The notes below the pieces were generated by a model. The model saw only the letters and a program-made list of their open reading frames with translations. It was not told the DNA's origin and ran no database searches. Positions 16,701 through 24,603 of a stretch of 64,000 nt of DNA are shown piece after piece (positions within the stretch are counted from its first letter, which is position 1; each line of letters opens with the position of its first letter). Location: the NCBI RefSeq assembly GCF_013403925.1, contig NZ_JABFDJ010000001.1, positions 783,040 through 847,039 of the forward strand, read 5' to 3'. Source of the stretch: Winogradskyella wichelsiae. GTDB taxonomy: Bacteria > Bacteroidota > Bacteroidia > Flavobacteriales > Flavobacteriaceae. Made by a program: the position numbers and the translations under genes.

Positions 16701-19700
16701 GTGCGCACGGCACAAGTAAGTATTGAAAATTCAGATAGCGATGAAAACCCATATATATTCGATATTAAAGGTTCAGCAGTATGCAGTACCGTATTAACCA
16801 GTGCTATTTGGCCAACGGAAGGTCCAGAAAATACAGAAATCACGATTACATCTGCTAACAATCTAAGCAGTGCCACGGCTACCATAAATGACATAGCGAT
16901 GATAACAGTCACATCATCAGCTTCAGAATTAGTGGTTATATTACCCGCAGGTGCTACTAGCGGAGATATTACGGTGTTATTTTCAACAGGTTGTTCTTCT
17001 GCAAATGCGTTTACAGTATTAAATAATGAGATCACAAGTTGTGAAACCACGTCTGCATCGACACCTCCAACCGGCTTATTTATAAGCCAAATATCTGATG
17101 CGACCACGGGAAGTTCGTCGTTAATTGAAATATTTAACGGAACTGCTTCGACAGTTAACTTAAATAATTATAGCATTAGAGTTTTTAATAATGGAAACGG
17201 ATCACCATCTTCTACGCTAAATTTAACAGGAACAATAGCTTCTGGAGCCATACACGTTATTAGTATTGGCACATCGTCTTGCGATTTTTCTGCAGCAGGT
17301 TTAGACGGAAGTTTACCTCACCAAGCATTTGATACTGCTAGTGGAATTAACTTCGATAATGATAGTTCAGATTTAATAGAACTTTACAACATTACGACGT
17401 CGACCTCAATAGACGTTTTTGGAGTTTTTGGCAGCGACAATTGGGCTAATGGTTTAGGCGCAGGTGATAACGGTATAAATTTTAGCAGGTTAAATACAGC
17501 GAGTATATTACCATCAACAGTTTTTGACCTTGCCGATTGGCAGGTTACAGATTGGACCACCTGTGAGGACGCAAATTATAGTAACTTTGGCACTTATGAT
17601 TTTGCTTTGGCTACGCCGCCTACAGTATCAGTTCTAGCTCCACCTGTCTTTAATTGTACGAACCCAATTCAGATATCAATAACAGCAACTGAGGGAGTAA
17701 CATCTGGCTTGGAGTTAACTTACCAATGGTTTTATTTAGAACCAGAAACTTCAACGTTTATCTCCATACCAAATAACGCTTATTTCAACAATGTAACGAC
17801 ATCAACATTAGACCTTATAAATCCATTATTATTTATAGATTATCAATTCTATTGTCAAATTAGAGAAGACGTAGCAACCTGTCAAAAAACGAGTAATGCT
17901 GTAAAATTAGAAATAGCTACTGCAGTTTGGGACGGTACAGCATGGTCTACACCTCCTGGTTTAGATAGTTTCGTAATAATTGACAGCAATTACGATACAG
18001 CCATAGGCAGCACACAGACAAGTTTTGAAGCGTGTAGCTGTACAATTACAACAAACTCCGAGTTAATCATCAATGACAATACGTATGTGGTTGTAGAAAA
18101 CGATCTTGTTGTAGATGGTAAATTAACAATTAATCCTTATGGTTCTTTTGTGCAGATTAATAACACAGGAACAACGTCGGGTAATGTCTTATCCGATAGA
18201 ACTAAAATAAAAGTCATAAAAAAGACGCCAATATTAGAAACGCACTATGAATATGTCTATTGGAGCGTACCTGTTTCTGGTGAACAAATCAGTAATGGAT
18301 TAGCGGAAGCTAACGCAAATAGAATCTATTCATACAGTGGCCAAAACTATCTAGATGCGACAAAAGAAACAGGAAATAATAATGCAACAGTTCCAGGACA
18401 AGATGATGTTGATGACAATGGTGATGATTGGATATTAACAAATAGCACAACTATAATGCAATCAGGAGTTGGCTATGCTGCGACACAAAATAGTTTTACC
18501 GTTTTTCCTACACAAATCGATTATATCTTTGAAGGCCCTTTTAACAATGGCATCTACAATGTTCCTATTTACAGAAATGACTCAGAATTAAATGATAATA
18601 ACTGGAACCTCATTGGTAACCCATACCCTTCAGCTATTGATGCAGACCTTTTCTTAGCGGCCAATGCTAGTATTGACCAAACTGTTGATGCGCCTATTAA
18701 CGGAGCGCTATACTTTTGGTCGCATGAGACCGCTGCGACTGATTCTACTAATGGTAATGAAAACTTAAATTACGCACAAAGTGATTATGCCATTATCAAC
18801 GGATCGGGTGAAACCATGGGTGGAGACGGTATAACTCCAAACAGATTTATTCCGTCTGGTCAGGCATTCTTTATTTCAATGGGCAATGAAGCAACCGCTA
18901 CAACAGTAAGTGGCAATATTAAAACAGCAGACGTAGTGTTTAATAACAATATGAGAGTCACAGAAGATAATAATCAATTTTTTAGATCAGCAACCACCGA
19001 TGAGACTAACAAATTATGGTTAAACTTAAATACAGACAACGGAGCATTTAATCAAATTTTAGTAGCCTATGTTAACGGTGCGACTGATGTAGATGATGGG
19101 ATGTATTATGATGCAAAAAGAAATTTATCTACAGAAGTAAACGCAGTTATATATTCATTACTTGAAAATACGGATAGTAAACAATTTGCCATTCAAGGTA
19201 AAAATCCGAATAACCTAAACTTAGAAGAAGTAATTCACCTTGGTTTTTATACAAACATTATAGAACCTACAATTTATAGGATTTCAATACACCAACTAAA
19301 AGGTGCCTTTATGATGGAAAATGCCGTTTACGTTAATGACAAATTATTAAATACAACGCACAACCTTAAAAATTCAGATTACACATTTACTTCTGAAACT
19401 GGTGAGTTTAACAACCGCTTCCAAATTGTATTTAACCCTTTAACACTTTCAATAAAAGATAATGTCATCGATACCAACACCATAACCATCACAGAGCTAC
19501 AAAATGGCATGGTTGAGTTTAGAGTTAAAAACACACATACCATAAAACAAGTGGCCATTATAGATCTTACAGGACGACGAATCTATAACCTAAAAGGAAA
19601 CAGTGCTACGGAAGTATATAATTTATCAAAATTAAGCCAAGCAGCATACATCGCTAAGATCACGTTATCTAACGGACAAGTACTTAACAAAAAAGCAATA

Positions 19701-19712
19701 AAACAACGCTAA
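13701..19712 (+). CDS. Giant multidomain T9SS-exported adhesin-like protein
   Basis: About 2003 residues from ATG 13701, which begins a clear signal peptide (MKKNYSLFLITFLCFSLFGY). Domains in order: jelly-roll choice-of-anchor modules (about 23-326), an Ig-like domain (about 417-507), two fibronectin III domains (about 508-743), a GEVED domain with WIDWNNDGDFSDTNED and GEVEDYTI (about 744-902), an ASPM/HYDIN-like choice-of-anchor D domain (about 903-1025), an IPT/TIG-like domain (about 1027-1105), a lamin-tail domain (about 1120-1300), another Ig-like region, a long module shared with the next gene, and a type A T9SS sorting domain (about 1917-2003, GRRIYNLKGNSATEVYNLSK). The tail directs export and surface anchoring. 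The role is probably adhesion or matrix, but no catalytic motif is seen. Confidence 0.88.
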   Translation: MKKNYSLFLITFLCFSLFGYGQITEGFETGMPTSYTTGNRNLSSGVWTGTNILRGTTVVNAGTYSCQIKSQTGSQITSPNIASGGLGTISFYGSGSTSSKVQVNYRINGGAWTPATGSTFSLTTTTRLYVATVNNGSADIEFQFYRTNGTVYIDDISTTNYSISDGTTSTSGEVTTMAVEPCGSESFESVSLTSTYSDGSYTGDNGVTWTYVKSRDQDGDNNGSGISGNALMLRRLSDGSKVTSSSVSGGIANFSVKLYKGFTGGGDRQVALYIDGILKGTSIAFDDYEEHTFTVTGINISGNVSVELHNIKSKQVIVDDIEWTCYTPCTPPAAPTGTINGASVVCNSANLVYNVAGGTIGNSYWQSSTTGTSTINDAAYIYNVSTSGNYYVRNYNAATMCWSINAVGPFNLEINNPIAITSQPENTSATTGANATFSVVATNAVSYQWQVNTGSGWNNVTGGSGATTDTYTTAAISTPMDGNQYRSILTNSCGNTTSSVVTLNLTNEAPNNVRNIQGCFEDTSVTLNWDAPASGVTPTGYVVFARDGGTDPTGTKTDANTYTANTNFAAATPITPASLGRVVYKGIATTATITGLTEDNNYSFTVYAYVSESLTGWANGATAGSTITNGLAQGDIINLMATPLTNRVTLNWNNPLPTACWDQLIIVANQGAVTFTPSSNGSAYTGNDNDVYTTTNQLVYETTSSVSTKSITGLINGTNYCFKIFIRRGTTWTEGVETCATPTLTYCDSYGNGSDTFLTLTNNVQFNTIDNGSDDTDNAYSDYTAISTTVTLGQTYNLEVRVNTDGEYFTTTMVWIDWNNDGDFSDTNEDYDLGVAYNAVDGSTDASPLSIEVPSNAVIAATRMRVSTKYYDTDFTIDPPTPCETGFDGEVEDYTINIIQPVNAEINVKGNNISIANGFNTPYGLNNTLYASTNVGATGPEKTYFIENIGATSLNLTGTPKVEIIGAHASDFIVTLQPSTTIGSGSSSEFRIEFIPTSDGVRTAQVSIENSDSDENPYIFDIKGSAVCSTVLTSAIWPTEGPENTEITITSANNLSSATATINDIAMITVTSSASELVVILPAGATSGDITVLFSTGCSSANAFTVLNNEITSCETTSASTPPTGLFISQISDATTGSSSLIEIFNGTASTVNLNNYSIRVFNNGNGSPSSTLNLTGTIASGAIHVISIGTSSCDFSAAGLDGSLPHQAFDTASGINFDNDSSDLIELYNITTSTSIDVFGVFGSDNWANGLGAGDNGINFSRLNTASILPSTVFDLADWQVTDWTTCEDANYSNFGTYDFALATPPTVSVLAPPVFNCTNPIQISITATEGVTSGLELTYQWFYLEPETSTFISIPNNAYFNNVTTSTLDLINPLLFIDYQFYCQIREDVATCQKTSNAVKLEIATAVWDGTAWSTPPGLDSFVIIDSNYDTAIGSTQTSFEACSCTITTNSELIINDNTYVVVENDLVVDGKLTINPYGSFVQINNTGTTSGNVLSDRTKIKVIKKTPILETHYEYVYWSVPVSGEQISNGLAEANANRIYSYSGQNYLDATKETGNNNATVPGQDDVDDNGDDWILTNSTTIMQSGVGYAATQNSFTVFPTQIDYIFEGPFNNGIYNVPIYRNDSELNDNNWNLIGNPYPSAIDADLFLAANASIDQTVDAPINGALYFWSHETAATDSTNGNENLNYAQSDYAIINGSGETMGGDGITPNRFIPSGQAFFISMGNEATATTVSGNIKTADVVFNNNMRVTEDNNQFFRSATTDETNKLWLNLNTDNGAFNQILVAYVNGATDVDDGMYYDAKRNLSTEVNAVIYSLLENTDSKQFAIQGKNPNNLNLEEVIHLGFYTNIIEPTIYRISIHQLKGAFMMENAVYVNDKLLNTTHNLKNSDYTFTSETGEFNNRFQIVFNPLTLSIKDNVIDTNTITITELQNGMVEFRVKNTHTIKQVAIIDLTGRRIYNLKGNSATEVYNLSKLSQAAYIAKITLSNGQVLNKKAIKQR

Positions 19713-20065
19713 CCAACCATGGTTTAAGACTGAAAGAGCCGCATTTATATGAGGCGCTTTCTACTGACAGTCCTTTTAATAATATTCAAACTTATTTTAT
19801 AAAGACTTAGAGGTGCTATCAAACAGATAATTCCTAGCGTTTTTTTCGACTCCTACAAATAACTAGGAAAAAGACATAAAAATCTTACAAAAAAGTAAGA
19901 AAACACAACAAAAAACACTTAAAATGCTATTTTCTTCGCTAAAAAGCGTGTTTTTTAGCCTGTTTTCTTAAATTCTTGAAGTTTTTATTAAATAAATTTA
20001 TACCTTACAAGTGCTTGACTTACAATCCCCAAAGTTTGTCTTACATAACTTAACCGACTTCAATT
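19713..20065. other. Intergenic region between the two T9SS genes
   Basis: It holds an imperfect hairpin (19733-19744 with 19749-19760, two mismatches) that may terminate the first gene, and AT-rich sequence thereafter. TACCTTAC near 20001 is a weak -7-like box. A reading frame at 20011-20244 overlaps the signal peptide of the next gene and is rejected. Confidence 0.4.
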
Positions 20066-23000
20066 ATGTTTACATCTTACAAACACTCCATCCTATTGGC
20101 CTTATTTTTGTGCTTTCCCTTATCGAGCTACACACAGGCAACACTTCCATTATCAAGAACCATATGGGACACCCCACCAACAGGCTGGACAGACTCATCA
20201 TCAGATACTTATACATCAATTTTTGCTTGTTCAACTTCAAATAGTACTAAATTCAATTCAGATGGACAAAATAAAATAGTTTATTTTAATACTACACCCG
20301 ATGAATTGACATTTGTTACTAAAACGACAAATATACTATCGACATCATCGCTGCTGGTAGAGGAATCAACAGATGGCATCAGCTATACTGAGGTCGTAGA
20401 ATTAACATCGAACCTTATTAACCTATCAATGGGTTGTGAATTTAAAGGCCCATATCTCTTAAATTCGAATACGCGCTATGTAAAATGGACCTATACAAAA
20501 CCATCAATAGGAGGGGAAAATATGGCCATAGATGATGTAGAAATAACAGCTAGTGCCGTAAGTCCTTGCACAATAGTATCGCTAGGGTTAACAGATATTT
20601 ATTGCGATGATAACCTAACAATATACCCGCTTTTAGATGACAATATCACCTTTAAATTAAACCCAACAGGAACCAACTTAGGAACAACTTATAATGTATC
20701 GGTTGATGGGATAAACTCTGTAACACCTACTTCAGGTATTTACGGCGTTGAAACAGACTTTACACTACAAGCAGGATCTGCATTTAATGGAGATGTTATA
20801 GTAACAATAACAGATATCAGTGGTAATTGCACACAAAACGTTGTACTAACAAATCCCGGACCTTGTTCTGGAATAATCCCAACACCAACCATAACAGTTT
20901 CTCAAAATACATTGAGCAACCTAGATTACACATATGGCTCAGGCCCATCAGCAGAACAATCTTTTGATATAGAAGGATTATTACTGATTGCAGGCATAAG
21001 AGTTAATGCCCCTACTAATTTTTTAATTTCATTAACTAGTGGAGGTCCTTATACATCGACATTAGATATCCCTATTCTTCCAATAAATTTAGCAAATGGC
21101 ACAAATACAATATATGTTGTTTTAGAGGACGGATTAGAAATTAACACCTATAGTGGCACAATTACCACAACCTATTTAACTTCGGGGTTAACAACAACAC
21201 CTTCGGTCAGTGTTAGCGGTGAAGTAACTACTGGCTCATCTAACCCTGAAATAGACATAGAGCGCAACACAGGAACCTCTATACCAACTGGATCAACTGC
21301 AAATACCACTTACAATACTGTCTTTTTAACCACAACTATAGGATCTTCTTCAGCCGCAAAAGATTTTTATGTAAGTAATGAAGGTACAGCAGACTTGAGC
21401 TTAACATCAATTACGTCCTCTAATTCAGAATTTACAATAACACTAAACCCTGCAGCAACTACCATTACAGCCGGAACAGAAGAAATCTTTCAAATAACAT
21501 ATACACCTACAGCAACTGGCCTAAGCACTTCTACTATCAACATAGTAAGTAATGATGCCGATGAAAACCCATACACATTTGAGGTAAGTGGAATCGGAGA
21601 GTGCGTTTCTGGATCTATAGATCTACTCCCTAATACAGGACCCGTCGGTACAACGGTTAATGTAACATCTACTACAGCTAATTTCGGATTATCAACAACA
21701 GCGAGTATTGGTGGAATTAGTGCTAACGTAAACGTAATATCAGCTTTAGAAATAGAAGTTACAATACCAACAGGAGCGCTTACTGGAAGTATAGAAATCT
21801 ATGATGATTTAGGCTGTTTAAGTTATGAAGTTTTCACCGTAGTGAATAATTTAATAGCAGATTGTGACGGAAACTCCACAACAATGCCTGTCAACCTTTT
21901 CATAAGTGAAATTACAGATGCAGGATCAGGATCTCATTCCTATATTGAAATTTATAATGGCACCGGAACAAGTGTTAACCTCAACGATTACGAGATAAGA
22001 ATACATAACAACGGAGCAACATCGGCAACAGCCACAATTGAACTATCAGGAAGTTTAGCAAATGATAATGCATATCTTCTCGCTATAGGTGGTGAGAACG
22101 CAGAAGATCCTGAAGGTGGTTTTACAGCAGATCAATTTAGCAACACAGGTGGGGTTAATGATAATGATAACATAAGACTATATTTTGACAATGGAACTAC
22201 AGAAACATGGTTAGACCTATGGGGAGAAACATCAGGAGACCCTTTTACCATTACATCTAAAGATTACACTTATAGCAGAAAAAATTCAGGTATAACTGCA
22301 CCTAGTACAATTTGGAATCCTGCAGATTGGGAAACTATAACCCCTGTAGATTATAGTGATATTAGTAATTTCGATTTCTCTACAGGCGAAGCACCAACAA
22401 TAACCCTGCAACCATTAGACACCGGTACATCTTGCAGCTTGTCTGCTAGCTTCACTATAGCAGGTACAGAAAGCTATAATGAAACAGATGATACAAAAAA
22501 TTTAACCTACCAATGGTACTACAATGCCCCTGGAGCCGCTACATGGACGGAAATAGTCCCAAGCGACACCAATTATACAGGGCAGCAATCAGCAAACCTC
22601 ATAACTAACAATAACTACGCCCTAAAAGGATACCAATACTACTGTCAATTACGAGAAGATAGCGCAACCTGTTATACAGCTTCTAATGCAGCCAAGTTAG
22701 AGGTGTTAACATCTGAATGGAACGGAACAAATTGGTCTACAGCACCAACAATTGACCGTGTTGTAATCCTTAATGAAAACTACAATACCACTACAGAAGT
22801 GAGTTTCAGCGCATGCAGACTAATTATTAATGCAGGTAAAACGCTAACAATAACAGATAGTAAATACGCTGAAGTCTATTACGACGTTACCAACAACGGA
22901 ACATTCAACATAGAAAACAATGGATCATTGGTACAAATAGATGATAATACCACCAATACTGGAAACCTCAGCATGGAGCGCACCACATCGATACGCAAGC

Positions 23001-24364
23001 TAGATTATGTCTATTGGTCAACTCCAATACAAGGGTTTAACATTAATGACGTATCACCGGCATCACCTACCAATAAAATTTACAAATGGCACCCTACAGT
23101 AACAAATACAAATGGAAGTGAAGGCAATTGGCAATCGGCAACAGGAGAAACAATGACCCCTGGCGTAGGGTATATCATTAGAGGCCCAGAGGCTTTTGGA
23201 ACAACACTTACAGATTACACAGCTACTTTTAATAATGGAGTACCTTTCAACGGAACATATACAGTACCTGTCTCTAGAGGATCAAACCCTATCACCTTCG
23301 ACATTATAGATGACAACTGGAACTTATTAGGTAATCCCTACCCCTCTGCAATAAGCGCAGACGCATTGCTTTCTACAAACACAAATTTAAAAGGATACAT
23401 CAACATATGGACACATGGTACATTACCAAACAACGCCACTTCAGAACCTTACTATGACTATTTTTCAACAAACTATAATGAAGAAGACTATTTAACATAT
23501 AACAGTACCGGACCCAATACCGGACCCAATACTTTTGATGGAACTATAGCTGCTGCACAAGGATTTATGGTAAATATGGTTGATGGATCTGCAACAACTG
23601 ATAATGTGGTTTTTAATAATACCATGCGAAACACAGCACTGAGCAACTCTGGTTTTTACAGAACAGCAAATGTTGAAAAACACAGAATATGGTTAGATTT
23701 AGTACCCGAAGGAGAGTCTTCTAAACGTATCCTTATTGGTTATATTGAAAATGCCACCGATGAAGCAGACCGAATGTACGATGCAATTGCAGAATTAAGT
23801 AGCGTAAATAACTTCTACTCCATTATAGATAACCAGCCTTACAAAATTCAAGGGTTACAATTACCTTTTAATGCAACAGATGTAATTCCTTTAGGTATAA
23901 AAGCGACAAACACTTCTAATTACACGCTTGGTATACATACAGTAGATGGTTTATTTGAAACTGAAAGCCAAACCGTGTATTTAAAAGATAATACCTTAGG
24001 CATTACACACAATCTAGGCCTACAACCTTATATGTTCACTCTAGAAGAAGGAACTTTTAACGAGCGTTTCGAGATCGTATTCAGACAAGAAGACGTCTTA
24101 TCCACTGATGATAATGTCATCGATGCCAACACCATAACCATTACAGAGCTACATAATGGCATGGTTGAGTTTAGAATAGGAAATACACACACAATTAAAC
24201 AGATTGCCATTATAGATATTACAGGAAGAGTAATCTACAATCTAAAAGGCAACACTTCTGCCGAGGTTTACGATTTATCTAAACTGAGTAAAGCGGCATA
24301 CATCGCTAAAATAACTTTATCTAACGGACAGATTATTAGTAAAAAAGCAATTAAACAACACTAA
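20066..24364 (+). CDS. Large T9SS-exported multidomain protein, paralogue of preceding gene
   Basis: A 1432-residue protein. A signal peptide (about 1-24, LLALFLCFPLSSYTQA) is followed by a choice-of-anchor-like domain (about 25-170), a SprB-like stretch, an ASPM/HYDIN-like domain (about 392-512, ending NDADENPYTFEVSGIGE), an IPT/TIG-like segment, a lamin-tail domain (about 609-765), an Ig-like region, a module shared with the preceding protein (DDNWNLLGNPYPSAI), and a type A T9SS sorting domain in the last 85 residues. It lacks the FN3 and GEVED domains of its neighbour. The 3' ends of the two genes are nearly identical in DNA. GPNTGPNT near 23510-23533 is a 12-bp tandem duplication. Confidence 0.88.
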   Translation: MFTSYKHSILLALFLCFPLSSYTQATLPLSRTIWDTPPTGWTDSSSDTYTSIFACSTSNSTKFNSDGQNKIVYFNTTPDELTFVTKTTNILSTSSLLVEESTDGISYTEVVELTSNLINLSMGCEFKGPYLLNSNTRYVKWTYTKPSIGGENMAIDDVEITASAVSPCTIVSLGLTDIYCDDNLTIYPLLDDNITFKLNPTGTNLGTTYNVSVDGINSVTPTSGIYGVETDFTLQAGSAFNGDVIVTITDISGNCTQNVVLTNPGPCSGIIPTPTITVSQNTLSNLDYTYGSGPSAEQSFDIEGLLLIAGIRVNAPTNFLISLTSGGPYTSTLDIPILPINLANGTNTIYVVLEDGLEINTYSGTITTTYLTSGLTTTPSVSVSGEVTTGSSNPEIDIERNTGTSIPTGSTANTTYNTVFLTTTIGSSSAAKDFYVSNEGTADLSLTSITSSNSEFTITLNPAATTITAGTEEIFQITYTPTATGLSTSTINIVSNDADENPYTFEVSGIGECVSGSIDLLPNTGPVGTTVNVTSTTANFGLSTTASIGGISANVNVISALEIEVTIPTGALTGSIEIYDDLGCLSYEVFTVVNNLIADCDGNSTTMPVNLFISEITDAGSGSHSYIEIYNGTGTSVNLNDYEIRIHNNGATSATATIELSGSLANDNAYLLAIGGENAEDPEGGFTADQFSNTGGVNDNDNIRLYFDNGTTETWLDLWGETSGDPFTITSKDYTYSRKNSGITAPSTIWNPADWETITPVDYSDISNFDFSTGEAPTITLQPLDTGTSCSLSASFTIAGTESYNETDDTKNLTYQWYYNAPGAATWTEIVPSDTNYTGQQSANLITNNNYALKGYQYYCQLREDSATCYTASNAAKLEVLTSEWNGTNWSTAPTIDRVVILNENYNTTTEVSFSACRLIINAGKTLTITDSKYAEVYYDVTNNGTFNIENNGSLVQIDDNTTNTGNLSMERTTSIRKLDYVYWSTPIQGFNINDVSPASPTNKIYKWHPTVTNTNGSEGNWQSATGETMTPGVGYIIRGPEAFGTTLTDYTATFNNGVPFNGTYTVPVSRGSNPITFDIIDDNWNLLGNPYPSAISADALLSTNTNLKGYINIWTHGTLPNNATSEPYYDYFSTNYNEEDYLTYNSTGPNTGPNTFDGTIAAAQGFMVNMVDGSATTDNVVFNNTMRNTALSNSGFYRTANVEKHRIWLDLVPEGESSKRILIGYIENATDEADRMYDAIAELSSVNNFYSIIDNQPYKIQGLQLPFNATDVIPLGIKATNTSNYTLGIHTVDGLFETESQTVYLKDNTLGITHNLGLQPYMFTLEEGTFNERFEIVFRQEDVLSTDDNVIDANTITITELHNGMVEFRIGNTHTIKQIAIIDITGRVIYNLKGNTSAEVYDLSKLSKAAYIAKITLSNGQIISKKAIKQH

Positions 24365-24391
24365 CTTACCAACCTTCGTTTAAAACTTAAG

Positions 24392-24419
24392 AAAAGCCTC
24401 TTTTTACAGAGGTTTTTTT
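24392..24419 (+). terminator. Terminator after second T9SS gene
   Basis: GCCTC and GAGGT arms around a TTTTTACA loop, preceded by A4 and followed by T7, 27 bp after the stop codon. Confidence 0.7.
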
Positions 24420-24463
24420 CTATAGATAACTACAATACTTATAAAACTATTTTACTACAAATT

Positions 24464-24570
24464 TAATTAGAGATTCACCGAAGATACTTAATGGATACTC
24501 CCTACATACCGTATAGGTAATCCATAGCTAGTTTATGCTAATGACACGCAGGCCGAAAGGGTAAATACAA
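24464..24570 (-). other. Unexplained structured, GC-richer intergenic block
   Basis: Read on the minus strand it lies 3' of the TonB receptor gene and can fold: ATGGAT and ATCCAT (24491-24526) close a stem enclosing TACC-TATAC-GGTA, preceded by CCCTTTCGGCCTGCGTGTC. It has no ORF and is richer in G and C than its surroundings. It could be a 3' UTR structure, a terminator or a small RNA. I tried to match it to TPP and cobalamin riboswitches and it fits neither; see the findings. Confidence 0.3.
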
Positions 24571-24603
24571 GTATTTTTCTAGCAAAAAAAAGAGTTTTTT
24601 AAC

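Noticed and set aside
20011..20244. 77-residue ORF before the second T9SS gene
   Set aside because: It overlaps the signal peptide of the large gene in another frame and has no independent support.
24464..24570. TPP or cobalamin riboswitch
   Set aside because: Conserved cores do not fit in order, and the segment lies downstream of the gene that it would need to control.
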